This document shows positions 7,561-16,746 of a DNA stretch of 64,000 nt, in pieces. Within the stretch, counting starts at the first letter, position 1; every line of letters starts with the position of its first letter. The translations under genes and the position numbers were made by a program. Source of the stretch: Prevotella sp. (GTDB lineage: Bacteria; Bacteroidota; Bacteroidia; Bacteroidales; Bacteroidaceae); contig JAFQQY010000019.1 of the NCBI GenBank assembly GCA_017410365.1, positions 1 through 64,000 of the forward strand. Direction: 5' to 3'. A model generated the notes under the pieces. It had not been told where the DNA came from and searched no databases. It saw only the letters and a program-made list of their open reading frames with translations.

Positions 7561-9279
7561 ATGAAGAATCTTATCAAGACAATGGTTCTGGCCTGCTCGA
7601 TAGCACTGGCAGGTTGTACAGGAACAACACAAAATGAAGCAAACAAAGAACTCGCCCCTATTCCACACTTAGAGAAAAGAGGCAATGTAACACAACTTAT
7701 TGTTGAAGGCAAGCCATATCTGGCTCTTGGTATAGAACTAACTAACTCTGCCGCATCAAGCAGAGAATACATGAAGCCTTACTGGCCACAGATTAAGGAG
7801 GCGGGAGTGAACACGGTGCTTGCTGTCATCTCATGGGAGATGATTGAACCGGAAGAGGGCAAGTTCAACTTCAAACCCGTTGACGAACTGATTGAGGATG
7901 CACGCGCCAACGACTTGAAACTGGCTCTGCTTTGGTTTGGTAGTTGGAAGAACGGCTACACCAGCTACAACCCTAAGTGGGTGAAGAAAGACACCAAGCG
8001 TTTCCCTCTTGCCTACACCAAGGACGGAAAGCAACTGTCAATCTTGTCAACCGTAAACCAGGCAAGCTGGGAGGCTGACGCAAAGGCTTATGCAGCAACA
8101 ATGAAGCACATCGCCGAGGTTGACCGCGAAGAGCAGACCGTTATCATGATGCAGATAAACAACGAGGTGGGTTTGCACGGATACACACGCGACTACAACC
8201 CTGCTGCCGTAGAAGCATTTAACAGCGCTGTGCCACAGCAGCTCATCGACTATCTCGTGGCCAACAAAGAAAACCTGCTGCCAGAAACACGCAAGGCATG
8301 GGAAAGTCAGGGATGCAAGACATCCGGCACATGGGAAGAGGTATTCGGCAAGGGCGACTATACCGACGAATCGTTCATGGCATGGAACTATGCAAGATAC
8401 AACAACGCTCTTGCTGAAGCAGGAAAGAAGGAATACGCCATACCTACATTTGTAAATGCCTGGATAGTACAACCAGAGGACAAGCACCCAGGCAACTACC
8501 CTGCAGGCGGTCCACAAGCACACGTTCATGACTTCTGGCGTGCAGGTGCTCCGAGCATCGACATCCTGTCACCAGACATCTATCTGCCAGACTTCCCTAC
8601 TATTATTAATATGTACGCACGCGGTGGCAACCCTGTGTTTGTACCTGAGTCAAGAGCTGGTCAGGGCGGCGCTGCCAATGCAGCCTACACCATCGGTCAG
8701 ATGGGCGGCATCGGTTATTCGCCATTCGGCGTTGAGGCAAAAATAAGCAATGAAGACAACAAGACATTCTGCGAGTTCTACAAACAGGCTGGCAGTGCTG
8801 CAGACATCATTCTTGAAGCACAAGCCAACGGCAAGATTTCGGGCACTTGGGTAAAGGCGCTCGACCCTACAAAGACAAAGGACGAGTTGGTAATGGGCAA
8901 CTACAAACTGGTTTACGAACTGGTGTCAAGCGGACAGCGCAAGGGTGGCGCACCACAGCGACTGGGTGGAACATACGCTCCTGATGCACAGGGCTATGCC
9001 ATTGCCATTCAGACTGCCGATGACGAGTTCCTGTTCCTCGGTTCAAACATCCGCGTTCAGTTCTTGCCTGCCGACGGCAACGGTGTTGTTGGACTGGCAA
9101 AGACAACAGAGGGCAAGTTTGTTGACGGCGAATGGATAGAAGGGCGCTGGCTAAACGGCGACGAGGTGCAGTTGCGCTACGACCTGCTGCCTGCTGCCGA
9201 CGAAGGTTTCTCTGGTCAGGGACTGGACTTCGACAAGCCTACTCCAAAATTCATAAAGGTGGAACTTTATAAATATTAA
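7561..9279 (+). CDS. GH35-like lipoprotein glycosidase with DUF5597-type C-terminus
   Basis: Probable exo-beta-galactosidase or related glycosidase exported as a lipoprotein. A signal peptide ends in a lipobox (IALAGCTG, Cys19). The 572-residue protein then forms a TIM barrel with the clan GH-A pattern: acid/base Glu202 in QINNEVG, and candidate nucleophile Glu363 in VPESRAG. The C-terminal beta domain (from about residue 430) resembles the DUF5597 region found in GH35 enzymes such as the Cellvibrio xyloglucan beta-galactosidase and the Caulobacter enzyme. The substrate cannot be read from sequence. There is no SusC/SusD pair nearby, so this is not part of a recognisable polysaccharide utilisation locus here. 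It is followed after 157 bases by a secreted PKD protein on the same strand. Confidence 0.82.
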   Translation: MKNLIKTMVLACSIALAGCTGTTQNEANKELAPIPHLEKRGNVTQLIVEGKPYLALGIELTNSAASSREYMKPYWPQIKEAGVNTVLAVISWEMIEPEEGKFNFKPVDELIEDARANDLKLALLWFGSWKNGYTSYNPKWVKKDTKRFPLAYTKDGKQLSILSTVNQASWEADAKAYAATMKHIAEVDREEQTVIMMQINNEVGLHGYTRDYNPAAVEAFNSAVPQQLIDYLVANKENLLPETRKAWESQGCKTSGTWEEVFGKGDYTDESFMAWNYARYNNALAEAGKKEYAIPTFVNAWIVQPEDKHPGNYPAGGPQAHVHDFWRAGAPSIDILSPDIYLPDFPTIINMYARGGNPVFVPESRAGQGGAANAAYTIGQMGGIGYSPFGVEAKISNEDNKTFCEFYKQAGSAADIILEAQANGKISGTWVKALDPTKTKDELVMGNYKLVYELVSSGQRKGGAPQRLGGTYAPDAQGYAIAIQTADDEFLFLGSNIRVQFLPADGNGVVGLAKTTEGKFVDGEWIEGRWLNGDEVQLRYDLLPAADEGFSGQGLDFDKPTPKFIKVELYKY

Positions 9280-9294
9280 AAGAAGCCTCTCCCC

Positions 9295-9321
9295 AATCCC
9301 TCTCCTTGGAGAGGGGATTTT
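9295..9321 (+). terminator. Hairpin after the GH35-like gene
   Basis: aatccctctcc (9295-9305) and ggagaggggatt (9308-9319) can pair with one bulge and run into four T. It belongs to the same G/C-rich dispersed hairpin type seen at 5173 and 10619. Confidence 0.45.
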
Positions 9322-9329
9322 GGATTAAG

Positions 9330-9430
9330 GATGTTCGGATTAAGGATTAAGGTTTAATTGCAATTAGGTGGAGACTGCCTCAAAACCTCATAACCTTATA
9401 ACTTCATAACCTTATAACCCCCTAAAAACT
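9330..9430. repeat. Degenerate repeat (ggattaagg and cataaccttataactt words)
   Basis: The non-coding spacer between the two secreted-protein genes carries ggattaagg words, then repeated cataaccttataac words up to the next start codon. I see no -7 box. Confidence 0.55.
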
Positions 9431-9436
9431 AAAAAC

Positions 9437-10612
9437 ATGACAAAGACTTTTAGATACCTTCTCATAGCCGCCCTTTGCATGGGCGCATCTGCCACATGGG
9501 CACAGAAGCAAAAGGATGCGGAGAAAATCGTTTACGAACAGCCAAAGCCATCGAGCATACAGGTTAGAGAACCAGGTTTCAAGGTGTTCCAGTTTCCTAA
9601 GAACCAGATTCCACGCATCGACGGTACGTTTGAAGACTGGGATATCGTGCCCGACAATTATGTCGTACCTATGGAAGAGATGTGGGACGACACTAAGAAG
9701 CACAAAGGCATTGACAAGAAGACACTTGACATAAAGGTAAAGGTGGGATGGGTCAATGGGCTAAACAGACTCTACTTCTATTACGAGGCATACGACGACT
9801 ATTGGGATTTCGACCAGTTAGGACTGCGCAACGATACCTATGAGATTGTTGTTGACGGAGATTTGTCAGGTGGTCCGCATACCGACGAGTTCCGCATCAA
9901 CCGTGATGTAACATCAAGACTCGAGGCTTTCTACTCCATGCATAACGTGCATGCACAGAACTACCATTTCATGACTCCGCCAACAGAGGGCAAGACATGG
10001 ACAATGGTATGGGGCAAGCAGCAGTGGCTCAAAGAACTGCCTTACGCCAACTATGCCTATGACTACAAGTTCAAGCATGGCGAAGACGGCGTGCTGCGCT
10101 TTGAGTTTTACATCACCCCATTCGACTATGCCAGTCCTGACGGAGGTCCGGCACAATCAATAGAATCGAAGCTCTACGAAGGCAAGAAGATTGGTCTGGC
10201 ATGGGCAGTCATCGACTACGACGGCGGTGTGGGCAACAACGGTTTCTGGAACCTGTCAAAGCATCATCAGATGTTTGGTATCGCAAATATGCAACGCTTG
10301 TTCACGCTGATGCCACTCGAGAAGCAGTTCAGAAAGCCAGTAGAGGCAGCATGGACACACACCGTCATCGAGGGAACACGCACCGTGGTGTTCCAAGATA
10401 ATAGCTACGGCAACATCACCTCATGGCGTTGGGACTTCGGCGACGGCACGACATCTACCGAGCGTAATCCTATACACACATATAAGAAAGACAATGTTCA
10501 CAACGTCGTAACATTGTATGTTTCAGGGCCTGAAGGTGAATCGCGCTGCTGCAAGGTATGGGAAGTATTTGTTCGCGACCCTAAGAATCCTTCGGAAACG
10601 GATTATAAATAA
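9437..10612 (+). CDS. Secreted protein with CBM9-like and PKD domains
   Basis: A 391-residue exported protein. The signal peptide ends at about residue 22 (ASATWAQ). Residues about 45-250 look like a CBM9/DOMON-like beta sandwich of the kind that binds sugars: IPRIDGTFEDWD opens it and a YEIVVDGDLSGG strand follows. A PKD domain occupies about residues 315-380 (SWRWDFGDGTTSTERNPIHTY is its core motif), an Ig-like fold that serves as a spacer or in protein contacts. No catalytic motif is seen. Its position behind the glycosidase suggests a carbohydrate-binding partner, which is inference. The C-terminus lacks a T9SS-type tail. Confidence 0.8.
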   Translation: MTKTFRYLLIAALCMGASATWAQKQKDAEKIVYEQPKPSSIQVREPGFKVFQFPKNQIPRIDGTFEDWDIVPDNYVVPMEEMWDDTKKHKGIDKKTLDIKVKVGWVNGLNRLYFYYEAYDDYWDFDQLGLRNDTYEIVVDGDLSGGPHTDEFRINRDVTSRLEAFYSMHNVHAQNYHFMTPPTEGKTWTMVWGKQQWLKELPYANYAYDYKFKHGEDGVLRFEFYITPFDYASPDGGPAQSIESKLYEGKKIGLAWAVIDYDGGVGNNGFWNLSKHHQMFGIANMQRLFTLMPLEKQFRKPVEAAWTHTVIEGTRTVVFQDNSYGNITSWRWDFGDGTTSTERNPIHTYKKDNVHNVVTLYVSGPEGESRCCKVWEVFVRDPKNPSETDYK

Positions 10613-10618
10613 TGGGAA

Positions 10619-10775
10619 ACCTCCCCCGGCCCCTCCGAAGGAGGGGAGAATGAATCCGCGCAAGCATTACAATTCCGAAAATAGGCATCATTAGAACATA
10701 TATTAAAAGCGTCCCCCAAAATATTGGAGACGCTTTTACTATATTCCCTTCCTTCGGAGGGGTTAGGGGAGGCCC
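10619..10775. repeat. Two inverted copies of a G/C-rich repeat flanking a terminator
   Basis: aacctcccccggcccctccgaagg (shown in part; 10617-10649) and its inverted relative ending ggttaggggagg (10746-10772) lie on either side of the 10705-10737 hairpin, between the convergent PKD gene and fabI. Confidence 0.6.
10705..10737. terminator. Bidirectional terminator between PKD gene and fabI
   Basis: Arms aaaagcgtc (10705-10713) and gacgctttt (10729-10737) enclose a 15-base loop region. T tracts on both strands fit termination of both converging genes. Confidence 0.7.
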
Positions 10776-11633
10776 TTATCCATAAATAATCTTACCATTC
10801 TCATCCTCGTAAGGAGCAAGGTCCTTAGAGTACTGGTTCATGGCACGCAGACTCATGCCCATAGATGAGAAACCACCGTCGTGGAAGAGGTTCTGCATTG
10901 TCACCTTGCGTGTGAGATCAGAGAACATCACAACACAATAGTCGGCACACTCCTCTGCCGTAGCATTGCCGAGCGGCGACATCTTGTTAGAGAAGTCCAT
11001 CAGATTCTCCATATCCTTGATACCCTTACCTGCTGTTGTCGGTGTTGGTGACTGTGATATCGTGTTCACACGAACGTTCTTCTCACGACCATAGATATAT
11101 CCGAAGCTACGAGCGATGCTCTCAAGCATGCTCTTAGCATCTGCCATATCGTTGTAACCGAAGAATGTGCGCTGTGATGCAACGTATGTAAGTGCCACCA
11201 CAGAACCATACTCGGCAATGGCATCTTGCTTCTTGGCTACCTGAAGCATCTTGTGGAATGAGATAGCAGAGATATCAAGAGTCTTCTGCAGATAGTTATA
11301 GTCAAGGTCATCGTATGTACGGCGCTTGCGAACATTTGGGCTCATACCTATTGAGTGGAGCACAAAGTCAATCTTACCGCCAAGAAGTTTGACTGATTCT
11401 TCAAAAACTTTTTCAAGGTCTTCTACGCTTGTTGCATCTGCAGCGATGACGGGAGCGTTGAGTTGCTTGCTCAAAGCATCTAGTTCGCCCATGCGCAAAG
11501 CCATAGGTGTGTTGCTCAGAGTAATCTGGGCACCTTCTTCTACTGCCTTCACGGCCACCTTCCATGCAATGGATTCTTCGTTAAGCGCACCGAAAATAAT
11601 ACCGCGCTTACCTTTCAATAAATTGTGAGTCAT
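10776..11633 (-). CDS. fabI: Enoyl-[acyl-carrier-protein] reductase (NADH)
   Basis: Last reductive step of each fatty-acid elongation cycle, trans-2-enoyl-ACP to acyl-ACP; the target of triclosan-type inhibitors in other bacteria. The 285-residue SDR-fold protein has the FabI-type N-terminus KRGIIFGALNEESIAW (cofactor loop, residues 9-24) and the catalytic pair Tyr160 and Lys167 (YNDMADAK, the FabI Y-x6-K spacing). It is slightly longer than E. coli FabI (262), with the extra length at the C-terminus. It has its own promoter (11670-11701). Confidence 0.96.
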   Translation of the reverse strand: MTHNLLKGKRGIIFGALNEESIAWKVAVKAVEEGAQITLSNTPMALRMGELDALSKQLNAPVIAADATSVEDLEKVFEESVKLLGGKIDFVLHSIGMSPNVRKRRTYDDLDYNYLQKTLDISAISFHKMLQVAKKQDAIAEYGSVVALTYVASQRTFFGYNDMADAKSMLESIARSFGYIYGREKNVRVNTISQSPTPTTAGKGIKDMENLMDFSNKMSPLGNATAEECADYCVVMFSDLTRKVTMQNLFHDGGFSSMGMSLRAMNQYSKDLAPYEDENGKIIYG

Positions 11634-11669
11634 TTACTATTAAAATTAGTTTATCACTGAAAAACGGCA

Positions 11670-11701
11670 CAAAATTACAATATTTGTGCAATATACGCAA
11701 A
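11670..11701 (-). promoter_or_regulatory. fabI promoter
   Basis: TTTG (11698-11701), 20 bases, TAATTTTG (11670-11677) on the minus strand, 37 bases before the ATG. Confidence 0.7.
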
Positions 11702-11737
11702 CTTTTCAATAGAAAAGTGTGTTTTGTGGGGTTTTCT

Positions 11738-11813
11738 TATGGGGCCAATAGGACCTATGAGTCTCATGAGACCTATAAGCACTATGAGCCTATGAGCCCC
11801 ATGAGTCTCCTGC
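11738..11813. repeat. Degenerate repeat (cctatgag / ctcatgag words)
   Basis: About 75 bases made of permutations of gacctatgag, tctcatgag and agcctatgag between fabI and asd. A shorter stretch of the same words (aatgaggctcatggagcctc) occurs at about 3400-3428 upstream of the pseudouridine synthase. Confidence 0.7.
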
Positions 11814-11849
11814 CCTGAAAAAAACAAGGCAGCCCGAACGGACTGCCCT
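11812..11849 (-). terminator. asd terminator
   Basis: ggcagcccg / cggactgcc arms (11828-11847) form a hairpin with one G-U pair, followed on the minus strand by a run of T (complement of about 11817-11824). It lies about 20 bases past the asd stop. Confidence 0.75.
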
Positions 11850-11869
11850 GCTACTATTCATCAACATAT

Positions 11870-12880
11870 TTACTTTACATTGCCAACCTTTATCAGATAC
11901 TCTGCTATCTGAACTGCATTAAGGGCTGCACCCTTGCGAATCTGGTCACCACTAATCCAGAAAGTCAAGCCGCAGTCGTCTGCCAAATCCTTGCGCACAC
12001 GACCTACATAAATATCATCAGTGCCTGCTGTTTGCAATGGCATAGGATAAACAAGGTTTGCTGGGTCGTCCTGAAGCGTAACGCCTTCTGCTGCAGCAAA
12101 TGCTTTCTGTGCCTCCTCAACTGACACAGGCTTTTCTGTCTCAATCCAAATAGATTCTGAGTGAGCGCGAAGTGCAGACACACGAACACACATTGCTGAG
12201 CATTTTACATCACTGTGCATAATCTTCTGTGTCTCATTGAACATCTTCATCTCTTCCTTAGTATATCCGTTTGGCTGGAACACGTCAATCTGAGGAATTA
12301 CGTTGTATGCCAACTGGTGAGCGAACTTCTTCACAGTGACAGGCTTACCACTCTGTATCTCTGCATACTGCTGTTCCAATTCTGCCATGGCAGCCGCACC
12401 TGCACCACTAGCACTCTGATAACTAGCTACATGAATACGCTTGATGTGGCTAAGCTGCTCGATTGGCTGCAGTGCCACAACCATCATAATTGTTGTACAG
12501 TTTGGATTGGCGATAATGCCACGAGGACGGTCAAGCGCATCTGCTGCGTTACACTCTGGAACAACCAGAGGCACATCCTCGTCCATACGGAATGCGCTTG
12601 AGTTATCAATCATCACTGCGCCATATTTAGTGATGTCGGCAGCAAATTCCTTAGATGTGCCGGCACCAGCTGAAGTGAACGCGATGTCCACATCCTTGAA
12701 ATCATCGTTATGCTGCAAAAGTTTTACTTCGTACTCCTTACCCTTGAAAGTGTATTTCTTACCGGCACTGCGCTCAGAACCGAATAAAACTAACTCATCC
12801 AACGGGAAGTTTCTCTCAGCAAGAACGCGCAGGAACTCTTGACCTACAGCGCCACTTGCACCAACAATTGCTACTTTCAT
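11870..12880 (-). CDS. asd: Aspartate-semialdehyde dehydrogenase
   Basis: NADPH-dependent reduction of aspartyl phosphate to aspartate semialdehyde, the branch point to lysine/diaminopimelate, threonine and methionine. The 336-residue protein has the N-terminal nucleotide motif [10 protein letters not shown] (residues 7-16), the active-site cysteine Cys128 in NPNCTT, and the SASGAGAAA loop. The length is typical of the bacterial enzyme. It is a single-gene unit with a promoter at 12918-12948 and a terminator at 11812-11849. Confidence 0.97.
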   Translation of the reverse strand: MKVAIVGASGAVGQEFLRVLAERNFPLDELVLFGSERSAGKKYTFKGKEYEVKLLQHNDDFKDVDIAFTSAGAGTSKEFAADITKYGAVMIDNSSAFRMDEDVPLVVPECNAADALDRPRGIIANPNCTTIMMVVALQPIEQLSHIKRIHVASYQSASGAGAAAMAELEQQYAEIQSGKPVTVKKFAHQLAYNVIPQIDVFQPNGYTKEEMKMFNETQKIMHSDVKCSAMCVRVSALRAHSESIWIETEKPVSVEEAQKAFAAAEGVTLQDDPANLVYPMPLQTAGTDDIYVGRVRKDLADDCGLTFWISGDQIRKGAALNAVQIAEYLIKVGNVK

Positions 12881-12917
12881 AAGTCTTTTAATTTAGTTGT
12901 AAAAATAAAATCGGCTG

Positions 12918-12948
12918 CAAAGTTAGTACAAATGCCGCTTTAGACAAA
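12918..12948 (-). promoter_or_regulatory. asd promoter
   Basis: TTTG (12945-12948), 19 bases, TAACTTTG (12918-12925) on the minus strand; a near-consensus Bacteroidota promoter. Confidence 0.75.
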
Positions 12949-13042
12949 ATAAAAAAGAGTTTTTTTCTTTACAATCTGTCGTTTATAAGGGTTAAAGACA
13001 ACATAATTAAAACAAAAGTAACATATTTAGATAAGATTTTCG

Positions 13043-13050
13043 TATCTTTG
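13043..13050 (+). promoter_or_regulatory. -7 box of the antiporter-lolD-cvfB operon
   Basis: TATCTTTG 29 bases before the antiporter ATG. No good -33 TTTG at the usual spacing. Confidence 0.5.
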
Positions 13051-13078
13051 CATTCAAATTTGATATAAGACATTCAGC

Positions 13079-15208
13079 ATGCTGCCAGATATTTCGCACT
13101 ACTTTCCTATTGCGGATCCGACGTTGATATTCTTCGTCGTGCTATGTATCATCCTCTTTGCGCCGATGATCATGGCAAAGCTACGCATTCCACACATCAT
13201 AGGAATGGTGCTGGCTGGCATCTTGGTTGGCAAATACGGATTGAATATACTCGAAAGAGACTCTTCTTTTGAACTTTTCGGTAAGGTGGGCGTGCTTTAC
13301 ATCATGTTTTTGGCAGGATTGGAGATGAACCTTAAAGACATCAACCAAAAACGGTTTCAGTTTCTGATATTCGGCTTGCTGACCTTTATCGTCCCGTTTA
13401 TTATAGCTTATTTTACAGGTATATGGTTGCTGGGCTATTCACCAATGGCATCGGTATTGCTGGCATGTATCCTGTCATCAAATACACTCATCGCCTACCC
13501 CATCGTTTGCAAATATGGTTTGCAGAAGCATTCCAGCGTGATGCTCAGCGTAGGTTCATCAATGATTGCACTTACTCTATCGTTGCTAGTAGTTGCTGCC
13601 GTTGTTGGCATTAGTGCCGGACAGTCAGACATCACGTTCTGGGTGATATTCGTCATAAAAGTTATTGGTTTCTGCTTAGGTGCCGCAATAGTCATCCCTA
13701 GAATGACCCGTTGGTTCTTCAGGCATTATTCAGATGCCGTAATGCTTTACATATACGTGATGTCTATATTGTTCCTTAGTGCAGCAACCTCGGAAATTTG
13801 CGGTCTTGAGGGTATATTCGGTGCATTCGTGGCCGGTTTGATTATGAACCGCTTCATTCCGAGCGTTTCGCCGCTAATGAACCGTATCGAGTTTATCGGT
13901 AATGCGATATTCATCCCGTATTTCCTTATTGGCGTGGGAATGCTCATAGACCTCAGCGTATTGTTCCATGGCCTAGACACACTTTGGGTTGTGTTCTGCA
14001 TGGTTGTTTTCGGAACTATAGGAAAGGCGCTGGCCGCATACGGAACTTGCTTGGGATTCAAAATGCCCCTACAATCAGGACACATGATGTTCGGATTGAC
14101 AGAGGCACATGCTGCAGGTGGCATTGCCATGACAATGGTTGGTATGAGCTTGATGATGCCAGATGGCACGTATCTTGTTGACACCAATATGCTGAATGGT
14201 GTGGTTATGATGATTCTTTTCTCGTGTATCATCAGTTCTGTTGTTGTTGAAAACTCTGCACAGAAGATTCTGCTTAGCGAGATGAACCCTGTAGAGGAAA
14301 ACAATGTGGGAGACGACGAAAAGATTATGCTCCCGTTACAGCACAATGAAGATGCTGATACGCTGGTTAATCTGGCGATAATGATGAGAAACAAAAAGCT
14401 GAACCGCGGATTGATTGGACTGAATGTCGTGTACGACGATATAGATAGCGACAGAAACAAGAACAGCGGAAAGAGGATTCTTGCCCAGGCAGAGGCAACA
14501 GCCACGGCTGCGGACGTTAGAATGCAGACACAAAGCAGACTAGCCATAAACATTGCCAACGGTATCAAACATGCTTTTAAAGAGAACGATGCATCGGAGA
14601 TTATTATGGGACTGCACCGGCAAAAAGAGCCAGGTGATAGTTTCTGGGGGGCGTATACACAGGGGTTGATAAGTGAAATAAACAATCAGATAATGATTTG
14701 CCGTATTTTGCGCCCACTGAATACGATGCGCCGCATACATGTCGCAGTGCCGTCTAGAGTGGAATTTGAACCTGGATTCTACAGATGGATAGAACGCTTG
14801 GCACGCCTGACCGGCAACATGGGTTGTAGAATCATATTCCATGGGCGTGAATACACCACTATGCTCATACAGCAGTATCTAAAGAGCAAACATCCGGCTC
14901 TTGACGCTGAATACGACGAGATGTATCATTGGAAACAGCTGACATCCTTGGCAGAAAAAGTGAACGACGACCACATGCTGGTGGTCATAACTGCTCGTCA
15001 GGGAACGGTTTCGTACAAACCTGCATTTGAGTATCTGCCAAAAGAATTGACTGAGAGTTTCCCGGAATGTAGTCTGATGATTATCTACCCAGACCAAAAC
15101 GGACAACCGCAAGATACTATGACATTTACCGCACCACAGCGTCAGGAAAAAGAAAGTGCTTACGCAACTATCATGAAGTGGGTTGAAAAGACATTTAAAA
15201 GACAATGA
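13079..15208 (+). CDS. Cation:proton antiporter (CPA2/Kef-like) with cytoplasmic C-terminal domain
   Basis: Inner-membrane exchanger of Na+ or K+ for H+. The 709-residue protein has about a dozen hydrophobic segments in residues 15-400 and the CPA motifs ([20 protein letters not shown] near the N-terminus; [24 protein letters not shown]). A soluble region of about 300 residues follows. It lacks a clear TrkA-N Gly-rich nucleotide motif and looks instead like the USP-type tail seen in Bacteroidota homologues. Its stop overlaps the lolD start (ATGA at 15205-15208), so the two are translationally coupled. The ion specificity is not evident. Confidence 0.88.
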   Translation: MLPDISHYFPIADPTLIFFVVLCIILFAPMIMAKLRIPHIIGMVLAGILVGKYGLNILERDSSFELFGKVGVLYIMFLAGLEMNLKDINQKRFQFLIFGLLTFIVPFIIAYFTGIWLLGYSPMASVLLACILSSNTLIAYPIVCKYGLQKHSSVMLSVGSSMIALTLSLLVVAAVVGISAGQSDITFWVIFVIKVIGFCLGAAIVIPRMTRWFFRHYSDAVMLYIYVMSILFLSAATSEICGLEGIFGAFVAGLIMNRFIPSVSPLMNRIEFIGNAIFIPYFLIGVGMLIDLSVLFHGLDTLWVVFCMVVFGTIGKALAAYGTCLGFKMPLQSGHMMFGLTEAHAAGGIAMTMVGMSLMMPDGTYLVDTNMLNGVVMMILFSCIISSVVVENSAQKILLSEMNPVEENNVGDDEKIMLPLQHNEDADTLVNLAIMMRNKKLNRGLIGLNVVYDDIDSDRNKNSGKRILAQAEATATAADVRMQTQSRLAINIANGIKHAFKENDASEIIMGLHRQKEPGDSFWGAYTQGLISEINNQIMICRILRPLNTMRRIHVAVPSRVEFEPGFYRWIERLARLTGNMGCRIIFHGREYTTMLIQQYLKSKHPALDAEYDEMYHWKQLTSLAEKVNDDHMLVVITARQGTVSYKPAFEYLPKELTESFPECSLMIIYPDQNGQPQDTMTFTAPQRQEKESAYATIMKWVEKTFKRQ

Positions 15209-15903
15209 TTGAGATAAAGGGAATCAAAAAGAGTTTCGGCAAACTGGAAGTGCTTAAAGGCATAGACCTGAACATCGGCAAAGGCGAGGTTGTAAGCATT
15301 GTAGGCCCAAGTGGTGCCGGAAAGACCACATTGCTGCAGATTATCGGCACATTGGACAGTGCAGACTGCGGCAATATCATAATTGACGGCACTGATGTCA
15401 GCAAACTGAATAAAAAGAAACTTGCAGACTTCAGAAACAAGCATATTGGATTTGTGTTCCAGTTTCATCAATTGCTGCCTGAGTTTACTGCCATCGAGAA
15501 TGTTATGATTCCTGCCTTCATCAGTGGCATGTCAAAAAAAGAGGCAAAGAAACGTGCCGAGGAGCTGCTGGCCTTTTTAGGACTTACAGAACGTGCACAG
15601 CATAAGCCAAACGAATTGTCGGGCGGAGAGAAGCAGCGTGTAGCTGTGGCAAGGGCCTTAGTAAATAACCCTGCAATAATACTTGCAGACGAGCCTTCTG
15701 GCAGTCTTGACACTAAAAACAAGGAAGAACTGCACCAATTGTTTTTTGAACTGCGTGACAAGTTCGGACAGACCTTTGTCATTGTGACACATGACGAGCA
15801 ACTTGCTTCAACGACAGACAGGACCATAAAAATGAAAGACGGCATGCTGGAGGCAGAGAATGATTTTAATAACAATAATACAAAGGAGGATTTATGCGAA
15901 TAA
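15205..15903 (+). CDS. lolD: LolD-type ABC transporter ATP-binding protein
   Basis: ATPase subunit of the LolCDE-type system that releases lipoproteins from the inner membrane; other MacB-like exporters use very similar subunits. The 232-residue protein has Walker [10 protein letters not shown] (34-42), Q-loop Gln86, signature LSGGEKQ (138-144), Walker B ending ILADE (Glu163) and H-loop His196. No membrane partner (lolC/E) is in the window, so the pairing is unproved. It is coupled to the antiporter by a 4-base overlap and to the next gene by a 10-base overlap. Confidence 0.85.
   Translation: MIEIKGIKKSFGKLEVLKGIDLNIGKGEVVSIVGPSGAGKTTLLQIIGTLDSADCGNIIIDGTDVSKLNKKKLADFRNKHIGFVFQFHQLLPEFTAIENVMIPAFISGMSKKEAKKRAEELLAFLGLTERAQHKPNELSGGEKQRVAVARALVNNPAIILADEPSGSLDTKNKEELHQLFFELRDKFGQTFVIVTHDEQLASTTDRTIKMKDGMLEAENDFNNNNTKEDLCE
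15883..15889 (+). promoter_or_regulatory. Strong Shine-Dalgarno sequence before the cvfB-like gene
   Basis: AAGGAGG, a full anti-SD match, lies 4 bases before the ATG at 15894 and inside the lolD coding end. Such strong SDs are rare in this window, and it fixes the start of the overlapped gene. Confidence 0.7.
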
Positions 15904-16733
15904 AACTTGGAGACTATAACAAACTGACTGTTGTCAAGGAGGTTGACTTCGGAATGTATCTCGACGGAGGCGATGAAGGTGAGATATTGCTTCCTACAAG
16001 ATATGTTCCAGAAGGATGCAAGCCTGGGGATGAACTGGACGTATTTATATATCTAGACCAAGACGAGCGTCCTGTAGCCACAACCCTTACGCCGTTGGCA
16101 AAAGTTGGCGACTTTGCATACCTAGAGGTTTCATGGGTCAATGAATATGGCGCATTCCTTAATTGGGGGCTGATGAAAGATTTGTTCTGCCCATTCCGTG
16201 AGCAAAAGAAAAGAATGGAGAAAGGCAATGCTTACATCGTATATGTGAACATTGATGAAGACAGTTATCGCCTAATGGCAACGGCAAAGATAGACAAGTA
16301 TCTGTCGCAAGAGCGCCCACCATACAAGCATGGCGATGAAGTAGATTTGTTAGTATGGCAAAAGACAGAACTGGGCTTTAAAGTAATTGTAGACAACAAG
16401 TACAACGGATTGATTTATGAGAATCAAATTTTCCGTCCTCTCCATACTGGCGACAGAATAAAAGGATTTATTGACCATATTCGTCAGGATGGGAAAATAG
16501 ACGTAACCATACAAAAGACCGGTCATCAGCAAGCGCTAGACTTCAGCGAAGTGCTCCTGAACTATCTTAAAGAAAACAACGGACATTGCGATTTAGGAGA
16601 CAAGAGTCCTTCAGAACTAATTGCAGACCGCTTTAAAGTGAGCAAAAAGACATATAAGAAGGCTATTGGTGACCTTTATAAGCGAAGACTTATCACTATT
16701 GAAGAAAACGGAATATCACTAACTAAACAATAA
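15894..16733 (+). CDS. CvfB/YitL-type S1 RNA-binding protein
   Basis: The 279-residue protein has the family's series of S1-like OB-folds (about residues 3-60, 70-130 and 140-210) and a C-terminal winged-helix region (about 220-275, [26 protein letters not shown]). Members bind RNA and in Staphylococcus affect virulence-factor expression; the role here is unknown. It overlaps the end of lolD by 10 bases and uses the strong ribosome binding site at 15883-15889. It ends the antiporter operon, 13 bases before the next gene. Confidence 0.85.
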   Translation: MRIKLGDYNKLTVVKEVDFGMYLDGGDEGEILLPTRYVPEGCKPGDELDVFIYLDQDERPVATTLTPLAKVGDFAYLEVSWVNEYGAFLNWGLMKDLFCPFREQKKRMEKGNAYIVYVNIDEDSYRLMATAKIDKYLSQERPPYKHGDEVDLLVWQKTELGFKVIVDNKYNGLIYENQIFRPLHTGDRIKGFIDHIRQDGKIDVTIQKTGHQQALDFSEVLLNYLKENNGHCDLGDKSPSELIADRFKVSKKTYKKAIGDLYKRRLITIEENGISLTKQ

Positions 16734-16746
16734 GACAGTAGTATAT

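Noticed and set aside
13747..14685. 312-codon open frame opposite the antiporter gene
   Set aside because: Antisense to conserved transmembrane segments; hydrophobic codons read backwards often give long hydrophobic frames. No independent support.
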